A stretch of DNA of 64,000 bases from DATFYM01 sp035315065 (GTDB lineage: Bacteria; Acidobacteriota; Terriglobia; UBA7540): contig DATFYM010000067.1 in assembly GCA_035315065.1 (NCBI GenBank), forward strand, positions 1 through 64,000, read 5' to 3'. How positions within the stretch are numbered: position 1 is the stretch's first letter; every line of letters begins with the position of its first letter. Below the pieces are notes generated by a model. The model saw only the letters and a program-made list of their open reading frames with translations. It made no database searches and was not told where the DNA came from. Shown here piece after piece: positions 8,420 to 16,440 of the stretch. Made by a program: the position numbers and the translations under genes.

Positions 8420-9460
8420 TCATTTCCGCAGCCGCGCCGTCACGCGCCGCAAACGGGCGGCCGGAGCGAGGCCTTCCAGCACCGCTTGCGTGGCGCTCAG
8501 TTGGCTGATTGCTGCGCCCTCCAACTCCACGAGCACCACCGAGGAGATCCGGCCCGGCTCTTCATCGCCCATGATGAGACCCACCAAGGCTGCCTGGAGC
8601 GGGGACAAGCTGGGATTGAAAGCCACGTTTTCGATGTAAGAACCCGCGTACACGGTCTTGCTGGAGGCGATCAACGCCACTCCCGAGTGGGCTTTGGTGT
8701 AGGGCGCATACGATTTGGCGGCGGCTCCCAAAGCGGCGGAGGTCAACTCATCCGAGACGCCCGCGATAAGCTCCAGATCAACCTTCTTGCTATTGAACAG
8801 CCGCTCGGCGACGCCCAGTTCGTTCGGACCAAAGGCCGCAGGCAGAAGCGCCGGCAGCTTGGCCGACCCGGCTCGTCCGGTTCCCCCGCTTCCCTTGATG
8901 ATGAGCGTCAGCCCCGGCGCATTCGACAGCTCGTTGAGGAACTGCCGGCAATGCCCGCAGGGCGCGGCGGTGATGGCAATGGAGGTCAAGCCGCCCTCGT
9001 CGTGCATGAAGGCATTGGCCACCGCCGACTGTTCCGCATGGACGCTGAGTCCCAGCATGTGGCCGGGAACTTCCAGGTTCGCGCCCAGGTAGAGGCTGCC
9101 GCTGGTCCCGCGCACGACGGCGCCAACGTGATAGTGGGACAATGGCGCGAGGGACCGGAGTTGCGCAATCGGAAGCAGATCGAGCATCAACTGGTCGACC
9201 GATGCGCGCTCGACGCTCGCCACAGCCTCGACTTCCGACGCCGGGATCTGGCCTCGCAGGCTGGAATCGTTCAAGACCGCCAGCAGTCGATCCTGCGACG
9301 GCGCGCTGAGCGAAGGCATCAACTTTCGCAGCTCCGCGGAGTTCAGCCGTTGGGTTTGCAAGGAGTCTCCTTCCGGTCCGATCGCTGTCCCCATTGGATA
9401 GGCCAGCGCCAGCATGGACAAGGCCCGTCGCCTACTCATCTGCCCAACCGAATCAGCCAC
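8420..9460 (-). CDS. cdd: Two-domain cytidine deaminase
   Basis: A 346-residue cytidine deaminase of the E. coli Cdd (dimeric, duplicated-domain) type; it deaminates cytidine or deoxycytidine to uridine forms. The catalytic domain has HAEQSAVANA, with Glu as proton shuttle and His as zinc ligand, and PCGHCRQFLNE with two Cys ligands. The inactive second domain follows (about residues 235-346, including GSYIENVAFNPSLSP). The E. coli enzyme has 294 residues; this one has an N-terminal extension with MSRRRALSMLALAYP, which resembles a short Tat signal. GTG at 9460 follows AGAGGAG closely; the ATG at 9439 is the alternative. It heads a group with Nudix and nucleoside hydrolases. Confidence 0.9.
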   Translation of the reverse strand: MADSVGQMSRRRALSMLALAYPMGTAIGPEGDSLQTQRLNSAELRKLMPSLSAPSQDRLLAVLNDSSLRGQIPASEVEAVASVERASVDQLMLDLLPIAQLRSLAPLSHYHVGAVVRGTSGSLYLGANLEVPGHMLGLSVHAEQSAVANAFMHDEGGLTSIAITAAPCGHCRQFLNELSNAPGLTLIIKGSGGTGRAGSAKLPALLPAAFGPNELGVAERLFNSKKVDLELIAGVSDELTSAALGAAAKSYAPYTKAHSGVALIASSKTVYAGSYIENVAFNPSLSPLQAALVGLIMGDEEPGRISSVVLVELEGAAISQLSATQAVLEGLAPAARLRRVTARLRK

Positions 9461-9474
9461 TCGCTCCTCTTTCC

Positions 9475-9620
9475 CGTGCCGGTGTCATTTGGGAAAGAGT
9501 GGAATCCACAGATTACACAGATTAGACAGATTAAGAGAAGGAACTCCCGCTTTTCTGAATCCGCGAAATCTGCGCAATCTGTGGATTTCATTCTTTTGCT
9601 CAATGGCACCGGCGCCCTCT
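9475..9620. repeat. AATCTGTG-type hairpin
   Basis: Left-arm words ATCCACAGATTACACAGATT pair with GCGCAATCTGTGGATTT on the right (about 9504-9590). Flanking sequences GTGCCGGTGTCATTTG and CAATGGCACCGGC pair outside it, so this hairpin also appears nested inside another. Confidence 0.75.
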
Positions 9621-9658
9621 TTCTTTTTCCTAGGCTCTTACCCATGCGCCCCTGGTTG

Positions 9659-10201
9659 CTAGCCTTGGGTTCGCAGCAGCATTCGGCTGAAATGGCGAAC
9701 GTTTTCTCCCACGCTGGGTTCCGCCAGCTCGCCCTCCGTAAACCATCGGTGCTCGGACGTGCCGTTCGCCGCCGGATTCGGATTCACCAGGCAACACTCG
9801 TACGCGAGGTCGAGGTGATCGTGCTGCTCATCGATGTATTCCACCTGGATGTGGTGCGGCAATGGCAGAACCTGTACTCTCTCTTCGTTGCCGTCGGGCG
9901 GTGTTCGATCCCGGAGAGTGACGGCGTAACCCGTCTCTTCCAGCACCTCGCGGATCACAGCTTCGGTCGGCAGTTCGCCTGCCTCGACGTGCCCGCCCGG
10001 AGGCAGCCACTTCCTGAGTTTCTCGTGCCAGACGAGCAGCACTTTGCCCTTGTGGACGATGTACCCGACGACAACCAGGTGCTTGAGCTTGCCGGGTTGA
10101 GGAAAGGCAGGAGCTGGTTCCGCGTGGCGATTGGCTGGCTCAAGACGACTGGCTGGGCGATCTGCCAAGGGTCCGTTCCCGTCGCTCGAATGGTCGTTCA
10201 T
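9659..10201 (-). CDS. Nudix hydrolase
   Basis: A 180-residue Nudix-family pyrophosphohydrolase. The Nudix box is complete at residues 70-92: Gly70, Glu76, Arg84-Glu85, Glu88-Glu89 and Gly91, which bind the metal and position the nucleoside-diphosphate bond. The first 40 residues are a low-complexity, Pro/Ala-rich extension. The ATG at 10201 is chosen because GGAAGAGG precedes it; a longer frame to 10252 would run into repeat DNA. It lies between a nucleoside hydrolase and a cytidine deaminase on the same strand, which suggests a role in nucleotide clean-up or salvage. The exact substrate is not readable. Confidence 0.85.
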   Translation of the reverse strand: MNDHSSDGNGPLADRPASRLEPANRHAEPAPAFPQPGKLKHLVVVGYIVHKGKVLLVWHEKLRKWLPPGGHVEAGELPTEAVIREVLEETGYAVTLRDRTPPDGNEERVQVLPLPHHIQVEYIDEQHDHLDLAYECCLVNPNPAANGTSEHRWFTEGELAEPSVGENVRHFSRMLLRTQG

Positions 10202-10229
10202 CCTCTTCCCGCACTCCACTCGCCACCGA

Positions 10230-10383
10230 GAAGATGTGAAAGAATCAAACACAAAGGCACGGAGGCACAGAGAAGAGAAAGAGAATCACGCGAAGATGTC
10301 ATTTGTTTCCCGACGTTCCCATTTTTCTCTGTGCCTCTGTGTCTCTGTGTTGGAAACTCCTTCGCAATTACTCCACCCCCTCT
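10230..10383. repeat. 150-bp hairpin family, copy A
   Basis: The left arm has CACAAAGGCACGGAGGCACAG words; the right arm has CTGTGCCTCTGTGTCTCTGTG. The central loop contains GAAGATGTCATTTGTTTCC followed by CGACGTTCCC and is shared with the other copies. It fills the gap between the Nudix and nucleoside hydrolase genes. Other copies are at 12886-13154 (chimeric), 30404-30551, 38671-38821, 51247-51301 (half) and 59214-59388. Confidence 0.9.
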
Positions 10384-10420
10384 GACCACTCGCCACTGCC
10401 TTCCAGCATTTCTGGGAAAG

Positions 10421-11389
10421 TCACTTCAACGAGGAATAGAGCGCTTGCTTCCAGCGCGCCGTGTCGATGGTCCAGCAGACCTTGGCCCGGTGACCCGTGG
10501 CCAAGAGCTCAGCCCACACACCTCGATTACGATCGTTGGCGGCGACGTTGAGGCGGTCGACCACGGTCATGCCGCGCGTCAACTCGCTCCGGGTTTCCAC
10601 GTCCACGTAGTGCTCGCTCCATCCTGTGCCGATGGTGGGATCGAGCGCGATGGCCATCGCCACCGGGTCAGGCAGGGAGATGCCGTGCTCGCCCGTCTGC
10701 TCCAGGTAGGCTTGCTGCGCGTGACTGTTGCATTCGATGGCGAAGCGAGCCCGATCGGTGTTCAAGCTCAAAACGAACTCGATGTCACTCGGGTTCAAGG
10801 CGGCGTCGAAGCGGCACAGGTGCCAGCCAATCAGCTCGACGGGAAGGCCGCTGCGCATGACGATACGCGCCGCCTCGGGATCGACCCAGAGGTTGTACTC
10901 GGCGGCGGGCGTAACGTTGCCTTCGCAGCACGGATTGCCTCCCATCACCACCGAACGGCTGACCTTGGCAGCGATCTCGGGTCTTCTGGCGAGCGCCTGG
11001 GCAAGATTGGCGAGGGGTCCCAACGTGACGAGGACGAGGCCAGGATTGGCTTCGATGGCCGCGATCATCGCGTCCACAGCATGCAGGGGTTCGGCGGCTC
11101 TTCGACGCGGCAAATAGCCGTGGTCGCCCAGTCCGTCGCGCCCATGGAACCAGGTAGCGCTTTGATGGGGCCGTGCGAGCGGCTGCGCGGCGCCCTTGTA
11201 GACCGGGACCTCAGCTCCGCAGAGCTCAACCGTGAAGAGGGCATTGCGCGTGGCCTGTTCGACGTCGACATTCCCGGCGACCGTGGTGATGGCCGCAACG
11301 TGCACGTCAGGCGCTCGCAGGGCCATGATCAGGGCCACGGCGTCGTCGGACGCGGTGTCGGTGTCGATCAGGAAGACTCGATTCAGCAT
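10421..11389 (-). CDS. Inosine-uridine-preferring nucleoside hydrolase
   Basis: A 322-residue nucleoside N-ribohydrolase that splits nucleosides into base and ribose. The calcium-binding and catalytic motif is complete at the N-terminus: Asp9, Asp11, Asp15 and Asp16 in LIDTDTASDDA. VLVTLGPLANLA and SVVMGGN are further family motifs in the middle. The length is normal for the family. The ATG at 11389 puts the DTD motif at the expected distance from the start; the longer frame upstream reads through repeat DNA and is rejected. It is upstream in direction from the Nudix and cytidine deaminase genes, which together could serve nucleoside salvage. Confidence 0.9.
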   Translation of the reverse strand: MLNRVFLIDTDTASDDAVALIMALRAPDVHVAAITTVAGNVDVEQATRNALFTVELCGAEVPVYKGAAQPLARPHQSATWFHGRDGLGDHGYLPRRRAAEPLHAVDAMIAAIEANPGLVLVTLGPLANLAQALARRPEIAAKVSRSVVMGGNPCCEGNVTPAAEYNLWVDPEAARIVMRSGLPVELIGWHLCRFDAALNPSDIEFVLSLNTDRARFAIECNSHAQQAYLEQTGEHGISLPDPVAMAIALDPTIGTGWSEHYVDVETRSELTRGMTVVDRLNVAANDRNRGVWAELLATGHRAKVCWTIDTARWKQALYSSLK

Positions 11390-11452
11390 GAAAAGACAGT
11401 GGCGAGGCCAGGGCTTCGTAATAGCAAATGCTTGACGCGCGGCCACACCGCG

Positions 11453-11588
11453 GAAGAATTGACGATTGCAGATTGACGATTGGAAGAGAGTGCATGAAGA
11501 TTCTCGATAGCCTATCAAAAGAGCAGCGCGGCTTGCTTGTTCTCTTCTTCCAATCGTCAATCGTCAATCTGCAATCGTCAATTCTTCT
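11453..11588. repeat. GATTGACG word hairpin
   Basis: The left arm (11453-11490) contains AGAATTGACGATTGCAGATT; the right arm (11541-11588) contains AATCTGCAATCGTCAATTCT. The arms are nearly perfectly complementary over about 35 bases. The ~50-base loop contains GCGCGGCTTGC, whose complement appears in the loop of the related hairpin at 30131-30225. It begins seven bases beyond the stop codon of the adaptor gene. Confidence 0.88.
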
Positions 11589-11592
11589 GAAA

Positions 11593-12813
11593 TCACTTTT
11601 CCCCGCTGGTCGATGTGACCGGATGGACGGCTTCTCCGTCAATCAACGAGTCCGGCGGGTTGACGATCACCACGTCGTTTTCGGTGAGTCCGGAGAGCAC
11701 TTCCACCTGCGTCCCGAAATCACGGCCCAACTTCACCGGCTTCAGCACCGCGTGCTGGCCGTCGTCCACGGTGGCCACTTGCAGCCCTTGGGCGCGGAAG
11801 ATGAGCGCCGGGACCGGCAGCAGTATGGCGCGGCCGGACGACGGCAGCTTGAAGTGCGCCTCGGCAAACGCGCCCGGCAGAAGCTGGCGCGTCGGGTTCT
11901 TAACGTCGATCTCCACCAGCAAGGTGCGCGAAGCCGGGTCGATGGAGTCGGCGGTGCGGACGAGGGTGCCGGAGAAGCGCCGTCCCGGGAATTGGGGCAG
12001 CGTGAGGTCCACGGAAAGGCCGCGCCGGGCCGCCGGCGAGTCGATCTGCGGCACATTCACATATACCCGGAGCGTATCGATGGCGGCGAGATGGAAGAGT
12101 TCGGTGGTTGGCCCGCCGCTGGAGCCGGAGTTGATCAGTTGACCCACGTCGGTGTTGCGCGCCGTGATCACGCCATCAAAGGGGGCGTAGATTTTCTCGA
12201 AGGACACCAGGTCTTCCAGACGATGAACGTTCTCCTCCGCCGACTGCGCGGTGGTTCGCTTGGCGGCAAGGTCGCTGACGGCGTTATCCAAGTCCTGCCT
12301 GGAGACGGCATTGGTCTTAATCAGCTCCTGGTAGCGTACGGCGGTGACCTCGGAGAGGTGAAGGTTCGCTTGCGCCGTGGCCAGGTCCGCCCGCCCCTGC
12401 CGAAGCTGTGCGTCCACCTCCGGCGTTTCGATCTCCGCCAACAGTTGCCCTTTTTTCACCGCCGTTCCAATATCGGTGACCCAACTCTTCAGGTAGCCGT
12501 TGGTGCGGGCATAAACGGGCGCGTCGATGAACGGCTGAATGTTGGCCGGCAGCACGATTTCCTGCTGCTGCGAGCTTGCTTGAAGATGAACGACACTGAC
12601 GGATGGTACGGCCAGCTCTTCGGTTTCCGCCCGCACGGCCTGACGGGCCTTGACGCGCGGCAGGATGCCCGCGACCACCACGCCCGCGACCACAGCCAAG
12701 GCGAGGATCGCCGTCAGCACCACTCGAACGCGACTGCTTCGCGGCGGTTCTACCTGAGCGGGAGGTTCGACCTCCGGCCGGACCTCCAGCGCGCCTTGCT
12801 CGTCGATTCTCAT
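11593..12813 (-). CDS. RND efflux periplasmic adaptor (MFP)
   Basis: A 406-residue membrane-fusion protein that links an RND inner-membrane pump to an outer-membrane channel. Residues 28-52 form one N-terminal membrane anchor (VVLTAILALAVVAGVVVAG). The split lipoyl domain follows (ARTNGYLKSWVTDIGTAVKKGQLLAEIETPE), then a helical hairpin (about 120-200), the second lipoyl half (VSFEKIYAPFDGVITARN) and beta-barrel domains. The pump gene lies upstream on the same strand with a 330-base repeat-filled gap. No outer-membrane partner is adjacent; the nearest TolC-type gene is at 34 kb and frameshifted. Confidence 0.9.
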   Translation of the reverse strand: MRIDEQGALEVRPEVEPPAQVEPPRSSRVRVVLTAILALAVVAGVVVAGILPRVKARQAVRAETEELAVPSVSVVHLQASSQQQEIVLPANIQPFIDAPVYARTNGYLKSWVTDIGTAVKKGQLLAEIETPEVDAQLRQGRADLATAQANLHLSEVTAVRYQELIKTNAVSRQDLDNAVSDLAAKRTTAQSAEENVHRLEDLVSFEKIYAPFDGVITARNTDVGQLINSGSSGGPTTELFHLAAIDTLRVYVNVPQIDSPAARRGLSVDLTLPQFPGRRFSGTLVRTADSIDPASRTLLVEIDVKNPTRQLLPGAFAEAHFKLPSSGRAILLPVPALIFRAQGLQVATVDDGQHAVLKPVKLGRDFGTQVEVLSGLTENDVVIVNPPDSLIDGEAVHPVTSTSGEK

Positions 12814-12885
12814 GAAAACTCCCCACCAACCTCAAGCCGCCCCTTGGGAAGCGGTACTACAAATCCCAAACTTCTTCGTGCCGCG

Positions 12886-13154
12886 CGAAGAATTAAGAGC
12901 TCAACACAGAGTTCACGGAGACCCACAGAGACCCCGGACAAGAGGCGTCTTTGGGTGCTGCTCCGAAGAAAGCTCTCGGCAGACGTGCCCCTTTTGGAGA
13001 AAGAGAACTCTGTGCCCTCCGCGGAACTCTGTGAACTCTGGGTTGAGGTCTTTCTTTGGGTTGCGGCAACGTCGCGAAACAAACGATACCTTCATGTGGT
13101 CCTTGTTCTTTTCTCCTTGTCTCCTTGCCTCTGTGTTTGGTTTTCACACCTTCT
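12886..13154. repeat. 150-bp hairpin family, copy B (chimeric)
   Basis: Read on the minus strand, this starts with the usual AGAAGGTGTGAA edge, the CACAGAGGCAAGGAGAC arm and the conserved ATCGTTTGTTTC loop. The expected right arm is then replaced by another hairpin family with CCCAGAGTTCACAGAGTTCC and GTCTCCGTGAACTCTGTG. The edge supplies the stop codon of the RND pump gene. Confidence 0.8.
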
Positions 13155-16100
13155 GGCCCCCATGGCGTCGTTCCTTGCGGCCGTGAAAAATGGCGAACAC
13201 CGACGGCACAAAGGAAAGCGTCGATACGGTTGCAAACAGCAGCCCGCCGATCACGGCGCGGCCGAGCGGGGCGTTCTGCTCGCCGCCCTCGCCCAAACTG
13301 AGGGCCATGGGGACCATGCCGATAATCATGGCCAGCGCGGTCATGATCACCGGCCGGAAGCGCGTGAATCCAGCCTCCAGCGCGGCCTCGGCCGCACTGC
13401 GCCCCTCGGCCATCCGCTCCTTGGCAAAGCTCACCACCAGGATGCTGTTGGACGTCGCCACGCCCATGCACATGATGGACCCGGTGAGTGCGGGCACGCT
13501 GATAGTAGTGCCGGTGACAAACAGAATCCAGACAATTCCGGCCAGTGCCGCCGGCAGCGCCGAGATGATGATCACCGGATCAAGCCACGATTGGAAATTG
13601 ACCACGATCAGCAGGTAGACCAGAAGGATGGAGAAGACGAGCCCTCCCATCAGGCCCAGGAAAGAAGAGCGCATGGTCATGATCTGCCCGCGGACGACGA
13701 GGTGCGATCCGCGGGGCAGATCCTTTTCGCTCGCCTGCACGATGCGGTCGAGATCGCCGGCGACCCCGCCCAGGTCGCGGCCGTGCACGGCGCCGAAGAT
13801 GTCGATGACGGGCGCGACATTGTAGTGCGAGACCAGGGCCGGGGAAGCGTCGCGGCTGATCGAGGCCAGATTGCCCAGGATCTGCGGCGGGGCGCCGTTG
13901 GTGCCGACGATGGGGATGTTCTCCAGGTCCTGGAGCGACTGGACCCTATACTCCGGAGTTTGCGTGGTGACACTGTAACTCACGCCGCCCTTCGGATCGA
14001 GCCAGAAGGACGGCGTGGTCTGGAAGCTCCCGCTCAGCGAAACCAGCAGGTTGCTCGCCACGTCGAGTTCGGAGAACCCGACCTGCGCCGCCCGCGTGCG
14101 GTCGACATTGATCTCCAGCTTGGGGAGGTTGAAGGGCTGCTGGATACGCAGATCGGAAGCGCCGGGAATGTGCTTGATCTTTTCCAGAAGCTGGTCGGCG
14201 AACTGCCGGTTGGCGTCCAAATTAAAGCCTACCACCTGAACGTTGATGGGCGCCGGCAACCCAAAGTTCAGGATCTGGCTCACCATGTCCGAAGGCAGGA
14301 AATAGAACAAGACCCCGGGAAACTGCCGCGCCAGCCTCGGCCGCAGTTGATTCACGTATTCGGCCGTGGGGTGATGCTCGGGTATGAGCGATACCAGGAT
14401 ATCAGCGTCGCCGGTGCCGACGGGGGCCGAGTTGCTGTAGGAGAGATTGATGGTGCTGTTGGGGAGGCCGATGTTGTCGATCACGCTGGCAATTTCGTGT
14501 GCGGGGACCACCTGGTGGATGAAATCCTCCACTCGCGCGCAAAGCCGCGACGTCTCCTCGATGCGCGTTCCGGTGCGGGCCCGCATATGCAAAGTGAACT
14601 GGCCGCTGTCGACGGTGGGAAAGAAGTCCTGGCCCAGCCAGGGCAAGAGAGCAAACGAGGCCAGGCCCGCCGCCAGGAAGCACAGCGCGAACGTGCCCCG
14701 GTGGTGGAGGCAGGCGCCCAGCCAGCCGCGATACTTCTGCCGGAGCCGCTCAAACGCGTGCTCGAACTTCACCTGCCAGCGCGCCAGGAGGTGACGACTG
14801 GCCTCGGCCTCCAACTTATCGATGTCCTGCTCGTGACCGCGCAGCAGGTACTTCGCCATGGTCGGCACCAGGGTCCGGGAGAGCAGGTAGGAAGCGAGCA
14901 TGGCGAAGGATACGGCCTCCGCCAGCGGTACGAACAAGTACCGCGCCACGCCGGTGAGGAAGAACATGGGCACGAAGACGATGCAGATGGAAAGGGTGGA
15001 AACGAAGGCGGGTATCGCAATCTGCTGCGCGCCGTCGAGGATGGCCTGCTGAATCTCTTTCCCCATGGCCGCGTTGCGGTTGATGTTCTCGATCTCCACC
15101 GTGGCGTCGTCCACCAGGATGCCCACCGCCAGAGCGAACCCGCCCAGCGTCATGATGTTGATGGTCTCGCCCAGCGCGCTCAGCACAACCAGGGAAGTCA
15201 AAATCGAAAGGGGGATGGAGACGGCAATGATCAGCGTGCTGCGCCAACTCCCCAGGAAAATCAGGATCATGGCCGCCGTCAGGCAGGCGGCGATGATCGC
15301 TTCTCTCAGCACGCCTTGGATCGCAGCCCGCACGAAGAGCGACTGATCGGCCAGGAAACGCATTCGCAACTGGGGCGGCAGGCCTCCGGAAAGTCCGCCT
15401 ACCACCTCTTTGACGCGGCTGATGATGTCCAGCGTGGAGGCGTTACCCGTCTTGAGGATGCTCATCAGCACGGACCTCTGGCCATCCACGTGAGCGACGT
15501 TCGTCTGCGGCGGGAAGCCGTCGCGCACGTGGGCTACGTCGCGCACGTAGATCACGGCGTTTCCCACGCTCCTCACGGGCAGATCGTTCAACGCCTCCAC
15601 TTTCGATGGGCTGGCGTTGGTCTCGACGTCGTATTGGAACTGGCCGATCTTGGACGTCCCGGCGGGCAGGATCAGGTTCTGATTGCTGATGGCGGTGACC
15701 ACGTCCACCGGCGACAGTCGCTTCTCCTGCAACGCCGCCGTGTTCAGGTCCACCATCACCTGCCGCAGCTTTCCTCCGTACGGGTAGGGTATGGCCGCAC
15801 CCTCCACGGTGGCCAGTTGAACGCGAATGAAGTTCACTCCCACGTCGAACAGGGCCTGCTCCGAGAGCCCTTCCCCGGAGAGCCCCATCTGCAGGATGGG
15901 AACGCTGGAAGCGCTGTATTGGATAATGAGAGGCGGCGTAGTACCTGGCGGCAGAAAGCGAAGCTGGGTTTGAGAAACCGCCGTCACTTGGCTCAGCGCT
16001 GTGCTGATGTCCGCGTGGGGCTGGAAGAAGATCTTGATAATCGCCCGGCTGTCCCACGATTGGGACTCCATGTGCTCAATGTCGTTAACGGTGGTGGTGG

Positions 16101-16311
16101 CGATGCGCTCGCTGTTGGTCACAATCCGCTCGGACATCTGCTCGGCGGAAAGACCGTTGTAGCTCCAGAGCACGCTGATGACGGGGATATTGATGTTGGG
16201 GAAGATGTCCTTGGGCGTGCGCAGAATGGCGAGCGCACCCAGAATGAGGATGAGAATCGCTGCCACCACAAAGGTGTAAGGCCGCCGCAACGCCAGCCGA
16301 ACAATCCACAT
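13144..16311 (-). CDS. RND multidrug efflux inner-membrane pump
   Basis: A 1055-residue AcrB/HAE1-type proton-driven transporter. It has the expected N-terminal helix (FVVAAILILILGALAIL), two large periplasmic loops and twelve-helix topology. The proton-relay region shows GFALAVGILVDDATVEIENI in TM4, with the expected acidic pair (DD). Length is normal for the family. Family members export drugs, dyes, solvents or metabolites; the substrate is not readable. It starts an operon-like pair with the downstream adaptor. The last residues, GGQKV and stop, come from the edge of a dispersed hairpin repeat, so the original C-terminus may have been longer or different. Confidence 0.93.
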   Translation of the reverse strand: MWIVRLALRRPYTFVVAAILILILGALAILRTPKDIFPNINIPVISVLWSYNGLSAEQMSERIVTNSERIATTTVNDIEHMESQSWDSRAIIKIFFQPHADISTALSQVTAVSQTQLRFLPPGTTPPLIIQYSASSVPILQMGLSGEGLSEQALFDVGVNFIRVQLATVEGAAIPYPYGGKLRQVMVDLNTAALQEKRLSPVDVVTAISNQNLILPAGTSKIGQFQYDVETNASPSKVEALNDLPVRSVGNAVIYVRDVAHVRDGFPPQTNVAHVDGQRSVLMSILKTGNASTLDIISRVKEVVGGLSGGLPPQLRMRFLADQSLFVRAAIQGVLREAIIAACLTAAMILIFLGSWRSTLIIAVSIPLSILTSLVVLSALGETINIMTLGGFALAVGILVDDATVEIENINRNAAMGKEIQQAILDGAQQIAIPAFVSTLSICIVFVPMFFLTGVARYLFVPLAEAVSFAMLASYLLSRTLVPTMAKYLLRGHEQDIDKLEAEASRHLLARWQVKFEHAFERLRQKYRGWLGACLHHRGTFALCFLAAGLASFALLPWLGQDFFPTVDSGQFTLHMRARTGTRIEETSRLCARVEDFIHQVVPAHEIASVIDNIGLPNSTINLSYSNSAPVGTGDADILVSLIPEHHPTAEYVNQLRPRLARQFPGVLFYFLPSDMVSQILNFGLPAPINVQVVGFNLDANRQFADQLLEKIKHIPGASDLRIQQPFNLPKLEINVDRTRAAQVGFSELDVASNLLVSLSGSFQTTPSFWLDPKGGVSYSVTTQTPEYRVQSLQDLENIPIVGTNGAPPQILGNLASISRDASPALVSHYNVAPVIDIFGAVHGRDLGGVAGDLDRIVQASEKDLPRGSHLVVRGQIMTMRSSFLGLMGGLVFSILLVYLLIVVNFQSWLDPVIIISALPAALAGIVWILFVTGTTISVPALTGSIMCMGVATSNSILVVSFAKERMAEGRSAAEAALEAGFTRFRPVIMTALAMIIGMVPMALSLGEGGEQNAPLGRAVIGGLLFATVSTLSFVPSVFAIFHGRKERRHGGQKV

Positions 16312-16440
16312 GCCCCAACTCCCTTCCGAACCACTATAGCAAAGGGCGGGGTAAGTCAGGTAGCGGTTGAACGCTGTTGGGGTGGGCCTTTCTCCCGGCC
16401 GCTGCGCTTATTATGGACTGCTCTGAAACGCGGCCGCCGG

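Noticed and set aside
8486..11476. Very long plus-strand open frame (996 codons)
   Set aside because: It is antisense to cytidine deaminase, Nudix and nucleoside hydrolase genes, all of which have clear catalytic motifs.
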